A stretch of 64,000 nt of DNA, taken from assembly GCA_011317545.1 (NCBI GenBank), contig WUJK01000003.1, positions 3,658,001-3,722,000 on the forward strand, in the 5' to 3' direction. Shown here piece after piece: positions 11,419 through 25,155 of this stretch (the first letter of the stretch is position 1; each line of letters starts with the position of its first letter). The DNA comes from Coniella vitis. Its lineage: Eukaryota; Ascomycota; Sordariomycetes; Diaporthales; Schizoparmaceae. The position numbers and the translations under genes were made by a program. The notes beneath the pieces are model-generated. The model was not told where the DNA came from and made no database searches. It worked only from the letters and a program-made list of their open reading frames with translations.

Positions 11419-14400
11419 TATAGTTGCGCTGGCCTGTTCCTGTGACCTGCACGTTCGTGGGTCATAACAGTATACTTTACATTAATTTGATAGGACTAAT
11501 ATTTTGCAATTCTCATATATGGAATTTGCACAGATTTATGAATAACCCAAGACAGTTTCCGTTTTTAAAGCTCTTTCTTCAATGTCCCATTGTTCTTTCT
11601 TCTATCCTCTTGTTTATTTTATTATAGTTTCCTTTTTTCTCTACAAACCTAAAGGCTTGGATATATAATGTTGCTTCGGTCGTTATGATATTCTCGTATT
11701 GTTAATCTTAGTTAACACGTATTCCTTTAAATCGACCATGGATAGCTGTATGGTGCTGGTTTCAGAAGGAAAAAAAACAGTCACCGTCGATTAATCTCAT
11801 ATACTACCATTCAGCGTTGAGAGTGGAGTCTTCATTGAGACTGACGATAGATATATTAGCAATACAAATCGTCCTCCTCCAACTGGCAACTAGTAGCATT
11901 CTCTACAAAGAACCGTCGAGATACTCAGAAAAACATCTCTAAATGTAAGACTGACAGGACACTGAAATATTTCTTGAATTTTAGGGCCTACCGGTCTTTG
12001 CTCGTCTACGCGAATCGACCTGATGGGGTTTCTCAGCCACTGCCACACAGGTAGCAGGCCCAGTCATGGTGAAATAAATGCTGTGGAAGGGATTGGACGT
12101 GTGTTGTATATTCTTACACTGGCCCCTTTGTCAGATTTATCTTAGGCTACGTTGAATGTAATTTACGAGCAGACTGTAGTCAAGCAATTACCAATTCGTA
12201 GCATATTTGACTAACCGTCAGAGACATCGATGGAGAAGAGAGATTGACTGAAATATATAAACTTGATTTACATCAATACGACGTTCAGCAGCTATCCACT
12301 CTGAAAATGCCTGTCTTTTTTTATTTCGACAATCTACATCTGGTGAAACACGCTCATCCTCATCTTCATGGTTGATTCAAGAGTCCTGTCATGCAGACAG
12401 ACTGCGACACCGAGGGTAACAATTCCTAGCACTGCTATGTGACACTTGAAGTCTCGACTGAGAATAAGGCTTTGCATATGGGTTTACAGCATGTGTATTG
12501 CTTACAAGGGATTAGTATACATCTACGAAAAAAGAAAAAAATATGTTACTGAATATGTACATGGTTGCCGATATATACAGACGTTAGATGCTTCTACGGG
12601 TTGAAAACGATCACGGGGATGTCGAAAAGACGAGCGAGCATATCTGACCTCAGCTCGGAAGACTTCAAAGTTTTATTGCATAGAAAACAATACCATGAAT
12701 CATCGGGTTCTCGTGGGGAGAAACTGTCTTTCAGCATTTTTGTTTCTTTTTCTTTTTCAGCTTCTCACATGTTCTTCACGGCCTCAGCTTATTCAACCAT
12801 CTTATACGGCTTTACGCTAGTCGTACACAATAAATCTACGTACACCGCTTCAGAAATCATCACGTGTGCATATGTACCGGAGCGCAAAGACCAATCTCCC
12901 AGCTCTCTCGTGGAAGCAAACGGGGAAGGGATTGATGCCCCCCAAAGCACGAAGCAAAGCCATTCCACTCAAGCTCTCGTCCTGTAGTACATCTTCGGAG
13001 ATGATGCCATCCTTAGTTCTACAACACAGTATTTCTTTTTTTCTTTTTCCCACCCAAAACCATAATGGATCATCGGTCCAGTGCACAAGTAACGCGTTTC
13101 ACAGGGCAGAGTAACCAATGGCGAACAAACACACAAAGAACAAGGCCAAGAATAAACTGCAAATACTGACTGCGAGATTAGTGGCGGAAACGTCTACCTC
13201 CTTGCCGCGGAGAGGGGGGATATGCTTGTCTTGGATATATTGCAACGTCTCAGCTTCTTCTTTGTAAAGATAACGATCAAGTGAAATTTGGAAGGGGGGG
13301 GTGTTTCTTCGATATACGTACCTCTGGAAAGGACAGGAGGCAGGACTATAATCCCCGACAGAGAGGAGGGAGATCTGGGCCAAGATTGCCGGGTCTGTAC
13401 GCAATGAAGCATATATCTACATGGTACATTATCCCAAGCTTATTTTTAAAACACACATAATACGTCTATATCCAGAAGAAAGCAGACAGACTTGTGTGTG
13501 TATTATTATTATTATTATTATTGTGGACCTCGGAACTTAGTGGAGGTTGTGGTTGAGACAGCGGATCCCGCAAATCACCTTCGTATACTATGTACACGCA
13601 CGCAGACACGGTCTGGACTCTGTCGTCGCCGTGAAATTTCAGACGCGTAATAACTAGGAGTCCTCTTAGTATAGCACACACATGCTTAGTATCAACTGAC
13701 TGACAGTATTGAGCAAAAAGTGGCATCTTATGAGCAACGTTCATTCGCGCAAAATTGTTCGAGTTCGTCTTGCGGTTCATTCTTTTTGCATGAATGAGTT
13801 TCACGACAACCACAACGCTGATGGGATGATAAAAGAAAGGAAAGAAGAAGAACAAGAATAAATAAAATCAGGAGTGCGTTGGTATCAAGAGAGAGGCGAA
13901 CAGCACCCTCTGCGTCGTTGCCCAAGTCTGATTCGGCTGCTGGGAGAACCACTCGTGGAGTCGAGCTTTATCGAGTATAGAGTGTCACAGTACGGATTGA
14001 AGGGAGTGTCTGTGGATGTATTCAGCATACTGTACTACTTACTGCCTTGGGATATTCGAGGTCGACACAGTGGAAGTTGATGAGAGTCTGTCAAGAAGAT
14101 TAGGATCCCGAGCACGTGGCAGACGTCCAGATAGATTTTGTTCTTTGTCAGAGACAACACACATACACACACACACACAGAGAGAGAGAGAGGCTGCCAG
14201 TTTGCTGCTTTGGCTTTCCCAAGAGAGATGGGAAACGTCGTCACCATGCATCTCACGAACACGGCTGATGATCCTCTTTTTAAGGTCTCGCTACGCCGGA
14301 TGCGCAGACGCGGTGCTCCGCTCGCAAATTTGCAAAAGGACCAGCACCGCGTCCTGTCCTCCTTCTGTTTGTCACGGATGTGTTTTTTTTTTTTTTTTTT

Positions 14401-14688
14401 TTGTGCCATTCCCTTGTCCCTTTCTTGTCGTTTGTCGAAATTTGGCATAATCGGATTGTCCAAGATTGCAGTGTTAGGATGGTAAGATTGCGTACCCAAG
14501 AATGGCTCCAGGGGAAAGGCTCGTCGATGACTTTCTCCAGGGCTGCGTGTGCTCGTTCATGCTGTGCGGTGTTATCCCACCGTGAGCACTGTTTTGTTCA
14601 TTAGGTTCCCTGCTGAGGGGTCCAAGTAACCAAGCACGTCCACCAGGAACCTTGCTGGTGTGCGAATGTTTCCAATGTTAAGCATACA

Positions 14689-14713
14689 ATATATATATAT
14701 ATATATATATATA
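14689..14713. repeat. (AT)n microsatellite
   Basis: Twelve uninterrupted AT units in unique DNA. Confidence 0.95.
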
Positions 14714-15611
14714 CTTCATTTTATTTCCAGAAAACCCGCACATGGCAGTTTCAACGCAGCCCCATCCAGTTCAGCAAACCCAAACCACTGGGACAGAGAG
14801 AGCCATCGCATCATTGTGGTGTGAGATGCGCAAGGGAAGGAAGCGGGGAGCCACAAAACAAGATCAAAAGGTCAGATATAATCCATCAGGACACGAGAGA
14901 GCGGTATCTCCCGTCCGATTTCTTGTGCTGGATAATGCTGCTACTGGTCTACATAGTATTAAGTAGTAACAAGTGGTGGTATGGGAGCCACTCGCCTGTC
15001 TGCTTGCAGTGACAATGCGGTTCAGGGACCCTCAAGTGCCCATGCGCGTTTGTCGGACTGTAATGAGGGCATCATGAGAGCAGTGGATCACCAGTGCTAT
15101 TGTGTGTAGGAGCAAGGATAGGAGTCTATTTATTGCTACTACTCTGTACAGTAGTAGCAGGAACTGTCAACACACAGCAAGGGCTGGCATGCGGAATCTC
15201 GATCTGGAACGTCTCTAGCCTGGTCCACCAAATCAAGCAAGGGAGCCTGCCATCCCAAGGACGTATTGTGATAGCCAAACAAGGATATGGAAGCCCCTTG
15301 ATGCTGCATACATATAGATAGCAGTGTTGCTGTCGTTGCCAGGGTCAGCTTGACCGGACAGAACAGATCTCTTGGGCTGGTTGCTTGGCTTCTCGTGTGC
15401 AAGTAATGGCATCCCAACCCGCGGGCCGTTGTGTCGTTTTCAGTCAACGGACGTGCCAGAATCCACCGGGAGGGAATACACATCACACGATCGTGTGTGT
15501 CCCTTGGGTCAAGCTGGTGTCGTTATCCTACACAGTACATTGCAAAAGCATAGTATATCTGGGTGAATGGCTGGGCTCTCCCGTTTCCTACGGATGTACA
15601 AAAATATCCGC

Positions 15612-15612
15612 C

Positions 15613-15643
<31 letters not shown>
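15612..15643. repeat. (CAGA)n microsatellite
   Basis: About eight tandem CAGA units in unique DNA. Confidence 0.95.
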
Positions 15644-18600
15644 ATGCCATGCATATATCGGGGACTGCCGGAAAGCGTTCCTGATGCGCAAGGAACCATG
15701 CAAGGGCGCACTGGGGCCCTCTTGTCCCTGATTCATGGCGGAAAAAGGCGTCTTGGGCGGCCTGTGTCGTTGATCGTCCCGCGTCCCACTCTGACGAAAC
15801 ACAGGGCGTTGGCTAAGCGATGGAGAGGAGCAGGAGCCCAGCTATAGCTGTTTTGTCGACTAATAATGCTCAGACAGTTATGCAAGCAATTGGTGATGGC
15901 TCCATCGCTCGGTCAGAATCGATTTCCGAGTCCACAAAGTGCACTGTTGTACTGGCGTACAGCACTGAGGGTTCTGCCACCGCGGAGGTTTTCTTGCTTC
16001 TTGCTTCTTCTTCTTCTTGGCTTCTTCGACGGGCTGCTACTGGCCGTGAGAGTATCCGCGTGACTCGGTAGAATCACCCAGCATCTGTCTACGTTGCAGG
16101 TTCGCATGGATATACTGTTCATGGTGCCATGTGCTTGAGTGCTCTCGAGAGAGGACGAAAGCGGCGCATGCTGACTCGTTCATGATATGGCCCTGTCCTA
16201 GTGGCAAAGGGAGAGCCCACTCCATAGCGCATAGCATCGTAGTGGCCCCGGGGACCTCATTTCTCTCTCCCGTTTCTGGTCGAGGTTACATCGGCCCGTC
16301 ACCGGCGCATGGGCTTGCTTCCTTGCGAGATGTGGCGTCTCTACCATGTACACGGTACACGATGTACACAATGCCATGGTAATAACCAGGCATTCTGTTT
16401 TCCCTCTGTGGCTGCATAGCCAGACACAGACACAGACACAGACACAGTACAGTGTCGTTGCTGGAGACGTGCTGCTTCTCCGTGGAGCGCCTGTTTCTTG
16501 CTGACTTCTCGTTCTTCTCGTCACTCTAGCCTGCTTTTCTTTCGAGGCTAACAGGAATCAACTAGCCACGGCTCCATCGTGCTGTTAGATGAGGTTCTGG
16601 GATATCTTTTACACGAGTATACATGCCGCTGTTTGGGGCCCAAACGACGCCCTGAATCAGACTGTCTATACATAGTCCATAGTATTTTACTAGCGCACCG
16701 CCAATTTTGATGTGCTCTCTCTCATATTCACCCCCTTGGACCACCGCCAGCCATCTCGCATCTCGCGTGCAACGGTTGCTTGGCCCAAATCGGAAAATGG
16801 GCGGCGGCCCAGGGGGCGTGAAGACGGTAAATTGGCCGAAAATGATACATCACCATGCCACTGCTGGACTATACTGCTAGTAGCACAACGTCGGTATTTT
16901 CTCTCTCTCTCTCTCTCTCTCTCTGGTGTGGATATCTGTTCTCTTCTTCTTTTCCCCCCTTGGTTTGGCAGCTGCTCGTCTCCACTTCAACCGCACAATT
17001 CAAGACTCCGTGCCCCATCGATGCGTCGTCCCTTGCCTCGTCTTTATTATTATCCTGGGTGGTGGATGGCTTTCCAGGCCCTTCAACATACTATGACACA
17101 TACACAAGGGAAGAACAGATGGCCCGCTCGCATTCTCCGTCCACAGACTCCGTGTTTGCAGCCAGGTCTGGGTCTGCAACCACCACGTGGTGTCCGTCTT
17201 CTCGCGTGGGCCCACGGTTGTCAAGCCTATCTGCCCATCAAGCAAAGACGAGGTAGAGGCGAGCAAAGGAGAAGAAGGAAGAAAGGACGAAAGCATTGGG
17301 GGAAAAAACCCTTGGTCTGAATCCTCAAGCGAGGAAAGGACAATCTCCTTCACTGCTCGCCGGCCCCCTCATCCCTTCGGGTCCTCGTGAACTGCAGCAG
17401 CTTTTCTTGACAGTGTTGACCATGACTTGTGCTTGTCTTATCCTTTCTAGCCGTCTCTTGGATATCTCATCTGCTATGTAGCGCCAACCAGACAGACGTC
17501 TGACAGGTGCTAGAACCGCACGAAGAAGCCCAGACCAGCCGTCGGTTTCTCCAGCGAGGTTGTCCACAAGACAAAGCGCTTGTGTACTGCTTTACTTCTT
17601 TACACTTTACCTTGCAAACCTGTTGGCCTCGCTCACTTGGATCAGTTCCCTTTTCCCCCCCACTGGCCGTCAGGCTTCTTGCATATTCACCTTTTTTCAC
17701 ACATAATAGTAATATATATGTACTGTGCATATCCCGCTCAGCTCAGCGGGATCGGCAGTCAACTGCATCGTATCTAGCCTGTCTGGCCGGCGCGCCCATT
17801 CGTTTCCAACCATGCCCACCCAAGGGGGGGAAGGGTTTCCTGTTCCTGAAGGCGGACCGGTTCCCAGCCACGAGGAAAAGGGTATACATCGGATCCAGGA
17901 AAGTGGATCCGGGGAAATCCCCTGGCATCCTGGGTGGTGTCGTCGCCCAAGTCCCGGTCGGTCTGTCATTACTATGAGTAGCATCACGCCCAACAAGAAT
18001 ACTATGCACAGCGCAGCACAGTGTCCTGTTTTTTTTTTTTTTGTTTCTTTCTTTCAGAATGACTTCGATGTACAAAGTAGGCTTGCCCACAAACAGAGAC
18101 CAGTGTGTATACGTGTGTGAGCGTAGGTGAAAGAAAAAAAAGGAAAAAAAGAGAGAAGGAGAAAAAAAAAGAGAGCGTGAACTCCACCTTCTCTTCACCT
18201 GCAGAAACGAGTCCGACTAGCAGAAACGGACCCTGCTCAGGTTCCTGGCATGCCATGCCTTGCAATCACCAGGTCAAGCCATCCGAAGGTGGGCTCTCCT
18301 CACGGGTTTGGTTCTTTTTTTCCTCCTGTCCCCTGGTCCTCCAGCTGTAATAACTCATCAGTGCCCTTTGTACGATGTAGTGCGCGTACGCCCGAACCAA
18401 CAATCCTTGGGCTCCAAACAGAATCTCGTACACTGACTACGGTGGCAGGGCTCGTTCTTGGTTCTTTTTCTCTTTTCCTGTACATACATACATACATACA
18501 TACAAGTCATCACCTTGGCAGAAGGCGGTCCATTGACCATCTCACCGTCTCCTCTTTTTTTTTTTTCATTTTCTTTCTTTCCTTCTTCTCCTCCTGTGCC

Positions 18601-18926
18601 GCCGCCGCGCCGCTGCCGCTGCCTTTTCCACGCCGTCATCCGTCCGTCTTGGCCGCCCGCTCGCTCTCGCACCCAAGGATCGGGGCCATTGGACGATCCC
18701 CTGAGAAAGCCTTTTCCCCCAACGCACTGGCAAAAAGACTGGTTTTCCATATGAGAGAGGCACCGACCAAAGAACCGGCTGGACTTGATCTGGGGTTGGG
18801 GTTGAGCTTGGGACCACGACAATAGTGGCACATTTACCCGCCGTCGCCGCCGCCGCCACCACCACCACCGACCAACCGACCGACCGACCAGTACTTGGAG
18901 GGTTGAAGGGGAAAGAACGAATCATA

Positions 18927-21258
18927 ATGCATCCATCCACTTTCTTCTGCCTCCTTGTCGGCACTCTGGGAGCCGCTGCTGCCTCTGCTGCCGGACAGTC
19001 CGTCAGCAGCCGGGAAGTTGGGCAGAGCTATGCATGGCTGGAAGCCCATCTGCCCCCGTGCGAGGTAAATGGCGCCCTTTCTTGATCCCTCCTTGAACTC
19101 TCGGCATGGCAAGCAAAGAAAGGCAGGGGAAAAGAAGCGAGAGGAGAAAGAGCAGAGAAAGAAAGAAAGAAAGAGAGGGAGAGGGAGAGGGAGAAATCCT
19201 TTTTTCAACACGAGCGTGGGCAAACCAACCACCATCAATGAATGGCAAGAGGTTTCTATGCGAAGGAAGAAAAAGGGAAAGGAGATGAGCAAAAAGAAAG
19301 AGAAAGAAACAGTGCTGGATGGACCGTTTTGCTGACTTGATCTCCATTGCTTTTGGGGGTATTCGCCACATATAGACCTCGTGTTTTGCAGCGGCTCTCA
19401 CAAACGTGAGCTGCGGAGCGAACGACATGTCGTGTCTGTGCGACAATCAACTTGCGCTTGTCGCATATGTACGGAGTTGCGACCTGACCAGCTGCACGGC
19501 CGACGAGGACTTGGGTAAGCTTGCCTCTTTTTTCTTCTTTGTTTGTGCCGTTATTCTCTCTCTCTCTCTCTCTCTCTCTCAAGAAAGGAAAAGCCTTGTT
19601 TGCTATTTGGTGGCTCAGAAGGAGATGGGGATCCAAAGGGAGCGAAATAGTCTCAGGCAGGAAACAAGGAATATTCATATGAGAGCATCATGTCCAATCA
19701 TGGGGGTGAAATCGGATACTAATGTGATTTCTTTTCTTTTTCCTGCAATCCAGACGCAGTCGGCACCATCAAGACAGCCTGTGGCATCGTCGGCCATGAC
19801 GAAGCCAGCAGCCTGCGAGCCGTGTACTGGTCGCTGTACAGCGTCGCGCTCCTCTGCTTTGGCAGCCGGATTGTGGCGCGGACGTCGTACTTTGGCGGCT
19901 TGTTCTGGTGGGATGACTGGTTCATCGTTGCGTCTTTTGCGGTCTTGACGGCCGTGTCGATCGGGGCTGAGCTGAGTGAGTGTTTTCTGTCCGCGTTGTG
20001 CGTCGTTTGCTCCGAGTGAGAGAGGTTCATCGTCGTCTCACGCGAGAGCAATACGAAGAACATGATATACTGACACATGCTCTTTGCCACAGTGGTTGTG
20101 TTTGGCCTGGGAAAAGACATCTGGGAGCTCGACAGCACCAAGATCACCGTCGTGCTTGTGGTAAGTATCTCTCTTCTTGAGCCACACTTTTGGGGGAATA
20201 AAAAGAAGAAGAAGAAGAAGAAAACACTAACACACACACACACACACACACAGCTCTTCTACGTCGCCGAGTTCGCCTATGTCATCGAGAGCGCCCTGAC
20301 CAAGACATCGATCGTCTGCCTGTACCTGCGCATCTTCCCCGCCCAGGAGTTCCGGCGCGCCTGCTACGGCATGCTGGCCTTCATCGTGTGCTTTGCCGTC
20401 GTCTTCCTCGTCACCCTGCTGACCTACTGCGTGCCCTTTTCGTTCGTCTGGCTGTCGTGGGACGGCCGCCACACCGGCACGTGCATCGACATGACGGCGC
20501 AGACGTACGTGTGCGCTGCGCTGAACATCGTCATGGACGTGAGCATTTTCCTGATGCCGATCCCGAAGCTGTGAGTCTGATCAAACCCCCTTCTTCTTTT
20601 TTTTTGCTTCTTCTTTCTTTCGTTCTGTCTTTTCTTCGCTTTTCCCTCTCTTTTCACAACGACGAAACAAAACTCATGAAAAGCTGACAATGTGACGGCG
20701 AATGAATGACCCAGCCTCAAACTCGAGACTGACTGGCGCACCAAGATCGGCGTCATCTTCACCTTCATGCTCGGCCTCTTCGTCACCATCTGCTCCGTCG
20801 TGCGCCTCAAGTTCCTCATCGGCTGGACCAGCTCCACCAACCAGTCCCTGGACTACGCCAACCTCGCCCTGTGGTCGCTCATCGAGCTCAACGCCGGCGT
20901 CATCTGCGCCTGCCTCCCGGGCATGGCCTCGCTGTTCCGCAAGGTCAAGAAGTCGCGCCAGGACAAGAAGCGCACGGCGAGCGGCTACGGCACCGCGTAC
21001 GGCAACAACAGCTCGGCGCGGCGCTCGCCCGCGGGCACGCTGCAGCGGTTTGAGAGCAAGGCGCTCCAGAGCGTCGCGCTGCGCTCGTTTTCGGGCGGCG
21101 GCAGCGGGGGCGGCGGCAAGCACGATATCATGAAGACGACGACGGTGAGCGTGCAGTATAAGCCGCGGGCGGACGACGAGCTGAGCGATGAGGTTGAGCT
21201 GATGGAGCAGAGGATTCCGGACTCGTTGCGGATGGACAGGCATGGGCAATGGAAATGA
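18927..21258 (+). CDS. CFEM-domain PTH11-type seven-transmembrane receptor
   Basis: Six exons read by eye: 18927-19064, 19376-19514, 19754-19975, 20093-20160, 20254-20570, 20715-21258, giving 475 aa. An N-terminal signal peptide (hydrophobic residues about 5-22) is followed by an extracellular CFEM domain (about 42-95) with the expected cysteine spacing (PPCETSCF, then SCGANDMSCLC, then SCDLTSC). The rest is a rhodopsin-like 7TM region of the fungal PTH11 family, starting with helices around AVYWSLYSVALLCFGSRIVA, and ending in a Ser/Gly/Lys-rich cytoplasmic tail. The family senses host surface or other external cues at the plasma membrane, probably through G proteins; the ligand is unknown. 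The acceptor at 19374-19375 was chosen because it alone restores the CFEM frame. Introns are rich in AC, GAA and TC repeats. Confidence 0.88.
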
Positions 21259-22531
21259 AATGATTTTTTTTTGGGTTTGTGTTTGTGTTTGTGTTCTTTT
21301 TGTGTTCAATGGGGATAAAAAGGAGTTAAGGATCAAAAAAGAAAAAGAAGCAAAAATAAAAATAAAAAATCCAACGAGGCGAGCATCTACATGGAATTCG
21401 GGAAAATTCTGTGCTCGCTGCGCTTGTTTCTGGGGCCTTTGTGCCTTTTTCAGAGACATTTTATTGCAAGAAGGTGTACTGGATTTCTTTCTCCAGTCGA
21501 AGCGATACCCGTCTACTCAGCATACATAACCTCGAGTGCCTCTGGGACGCACAGGATGTTGTTGTTGGGTGTGGGTGTGTGTGGATGTGAGGACAGTATA
21601 TCATGGAGATAATGTATTTATTATAAAAACAAAGGGAAAGCGATTCTAATTCATAATTTCTTGGTCGATGCGTGCGTTCAAAGTTGCCAAAGACTGCCTC
21701 GCCAAAGTAATGGATATCAACGGATGCTTGCACGCACAAGTGGGAAAGAAATTGAGCCCATTGCCATGCTCTCCATGTGCCCTCAGTCCTGGCTGTAGAC
21801 TGGAGAAGCGATCAACAAGAGACCAGCCGGATCTGAGCAACCAGAGATGGTGTGCATGAATATTTCGCCCATCTTGCCTTTTGGCAACACACCTGGATGA
21901 TCGTCGAGCTGGGTCTTGACTCTTGACCTGTTCGTCTCTCAGCACGGCCTCTACACCCTGTGTTGATCTTGATCTCGCTGGTCTTGGAAAGAAAGTCACC
22001 ATTCCAAAGGCCCATCGAATATCCAGAACGGACCGGAAGCCCGCAATGGCAGACCCGGCAGCGGCTTATCAAGGCCAATCACGGCCTGACTCGGGGGAGC
22101 ATCTTGCAAAAGCGGATGCGGAATGCGGAATACCAGCGACTGCCGCCGCCGCCGAGCGGTTTGCTATCAGTGGGATTGATTTGATGAGCAGAGCAGAGCA
22201 GGCTCCACTGCCTCCCGCCCGCTCCATTGGCTCGTGGCTTTTCCTCCCGCCGTAGATTTGTTGATGTCTGTGTGTGAGTGCTTCAAGCATATCCTTTCGT
22301 CCTTTGCGCTGGCCAACACCACCAGCCTCGACCAAGCAGAAGGACATCCAGAGGCGCAGTAGTACCTCACGGCAAAGATGGCGGCTTCAGGCCATGTGTG
22401 AGTTTTTTTTCTTTCTTTTTTTTTTTTTCTTTTTTTTTTTCCCCCAGGAAATGTTCACATGAAAAATAGTGAATGAGCCGAAGAAAAGAAAAGAGAACCA
22501 CATACTGAGCCATGCAATCCTCTCCAGAAAC
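21259..22531. other. Intergenic: 3' region of the CFEM gene and promoter of the aldo-keto reductase gene
   Basis: No coding region seen. T-rich tracts (22408-22440) lie just upstream of the next start codon, as is common for fungal promoters and leaders. Confidence 0.6.
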
Positions 22532-25118
22532 ATGATGGACGATGTCCTCATCTCAAACCGTAAGTCATCTCATGCGCAAGTCATAAAATTCCCGTGCCCA
22601 ATGTCTGTTCCCTCACTGACACCAAACCCAGTGCCCCCCGTCCTCCTTCGGTCCGCCCTCCGGACCCTCGTCTCCCAAGGCGCCTCCACGCAGCGCCCCT
22701 TTGTCGAGCACATTCGCAAGCGCCTCCAAGAGTCGCCGCCGCCGTTGACAGACGCCCATGAACTCTTTCCACCAAGCAGTGGCGCCGACGACGACGACAA
22801 CAGCCTTGTTTCCCAGGCCTGTCTCGACTACATTGCCGCGACGCGCTGTGTCTTTTCGAGCAAGCTTGCCATGGAGGCTCTTCCATAGTATGTTGGCCCC
22901 CTTCTTCTTCTTCTTCTTCTTCTTCTTCTTCTTCTTCTTCTTCTTCTTCTTCTTCTTCTTCTTCTTCTTCTTCTTCTTCTTCTTCTTCTTCTTCTTCTTC
23001 TTCTTCTACTTTTCCACTTCACCATAACTGACAAGTATCCCCCCAGCCTCACCCACTTCGTCACCTCCATCCCCGTCGCACACACTCGCTGGGCCACAGG
23101 CGCACCCCTCGACCGCATCTTTGACAAGTTCAGCGGCGACATCGTGCAAGCCGTCCAAGCCCTCAAAGAAGCCAGGCCCGCCCGCACGCCCGAGCTCCTC
23201 GCTGCTCTCCAAGCTCTCCGCGCCAGCTTCCGCGCGTGTGCCGAGTATTGCTCTTCTTCTTCTTCTTCTTCTTCTTCTTCTTCTTCTTCTTCTTCTTCGC
23301 CGCTCAAGTTCCCATTCACCCGCGCAGACAGACAAGTCCGCGATGTCCTCGGCTTTCTCTACCCGGAGCTGATCGGCAGCCTCCCACCGACGGTAACAGG
23401 CCGCTCGCCAGCCGCCGCTGCTGCTGCTGCGGCAACTCTCGTCCCCACGCCGCTCGATCGTGCCCAGAGACAGCAGCAGCAAGTGCCGCTGCCGCCCGTG
23501 GAGACGTTCCGCCTCGGGTCGTCCTCGTCTCTCGAGTTCCCGCGCCTGCTGAATGGTCTGTGGCAGCTTTCGTCGCCGGCGTGGGGGTCGGGGAGCGCCG
23601 AGAGCCAGGAGGAGGCGTTGGCGCAGTTGGTGGAGAGCGGGTTGCGCGCTGCTGACATGGCTGATCATTATGTATGTCTTTTTTTTCTCTTTCTTTTTTT
23701 GTACCTCTTTTTGTCCCCCTTTACAATCTCTTTCTTTCCTTTTCTCTTCTCTTTGGCAACGGATATGTTATCTCGTGGTACAGTCCGTTCGCACATCCAA
23801 GTCAAGAAGCGAGAATGAAGAAAAGAAAAAGAAAGAAAGAAAGAAAAAACCCACAAAGGGAAGAGAGAGACAGAAAAGAAAAGAAAAGAAAAGCAAGAAA
23901 CCTGCCCATGAATCTCATCCCCCATGCTAACAAACACCCACCCATATCCCCCCAGGGCGACGCAGAGCTCATCTACGGCGACTTTCGCAGCCGCCTGCCC
24001 GCCGAGCTCCAAGAGACCGTCTACGCCGCGACCAAATGGTGCATCTTTGGGCCCCTCCACCAGCCCGTGACGACAGAGTTTGTCCTGGATGGCGTGCGGG
24101 AGCGCGCAAGACGGCTTGGTGGCCGTGTCGAGTTGTTGCAGTTTCACTGGTATGATGTACGTTTTGATGTCTTTTCTCTTTTTTTCTCCCTCGCTCCAAT
24201 CGCTCTCTGTTACTTTGATCTTGTATTTGTTTTCCTCCCTTTTCCCTCCATTTCTATTCATACAAAAAGAAAAAGAAAAACAACTAGAAAACCCCATCAG
24301 CACCCAAGAAGAACGACTCAAGCACTGATATTCCCGTTACTGACCAACTGACTGACTGTCCGATCAACACACAGTACGCCGCCAAAGAATACCTCGACAT
24401 CCTCGTCGAGCTTGTCAAAGCCACAAAGACGCACCCCGAGCTCGTCGCCACCATCGGCCTGTGCAACTTTGACGCCGAGCATACCGAGGAGGCGTGCAGG
24501 TATATCCTTGGCAAGACGGGCGAGGTTGGGCTGGTTTCGAACCAGGTGCAGGTATATCTCTTTTTTTTCCCCTCCCCTTCTTTGTTCTCCTTCTTTCTTT
24601 TGTATCGTGCTGTTCTGTTTTCCTTCTTTTGTGCGTATGTGTGTGTGTGTGTGATGGTGATTCCAAAAAAAAAAAAAAAAAAAAAAGGAGAGAAAACATC
24701 AAATACTAACTGCCCGGCCCCTCAACCTGCTAGTTCTCCCTCCTCGACGCCCGACCGCTTCAAAAAATGACGACCGTCTGTGAAAAGTACGGTCTCAAGT
24801 TATTGACCTACGGATCTTTTGTAAGTCATCTTTCTTCCCCCCCCCCCTGAACTGGTTTCTTTCTCTCTCTCTCTCTTTCCCATCCATCCTTCACCATCTC
24901 CCCATCGTAGCACTGGCCCCTCCCTCCTATCTATCATCCTTGAAACAAAAACAAGAAAACCAAAAGAAAGTACTTGAAAGTAGTTGGTCATGATTTTGCT
25001 AAACAAAAATGAGATAATCAGTGCGGCGGCTTCGTCTCTCCCAAATGGCTGAACCAGCCCGTTCCTGAAATCTACTCGGAAGCAAGTCAACTTACGCCCT
25101 CGCAGCGCAAGGTATGTG

Positions 25119-25155
<37 letters not shown>

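Larger units (their letters stand above)
11419..18926. other. 7.5 kb of unique DNA without a convincing gene
   Basis: Base composition is ordinary after the RIP block. Short open stretches exist on both strands but none shows a recognisable domain. The least random candidates are on the minus strand between 13099 and 14140: an open stretch at 13099-13404 ending in a hydrophobic segment (SICSLFLALFFVCLFAIGYSAL-type) with a GTACGT donor-like site inside, and a short piece reading LHEWFSQQPNQTW near 13950. Microsatellites are frequent: TTA near 13501, AC/AG near 14157-14192, AT at 14689-14713, ACAG at 15612-15643, CACAGA near 16421, TC near 16901 and CATA near 18481. The last few hundred bases are the promoter and leader of the CFEM gene. 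Confidence 0.6.

Noticed and set aside
20674..21459. 261-codon minus-strand frame
   Set aside because: Antisense shadow of the last exon of the CFEM receptor, Arg/Ala/Glu-rich with no domain.
22758..23319. Poly-Phe, poly-Glu and poly-Arg frames
   Set aside because: Translations of the TTC arrays in the aldo-keto reductase gene.
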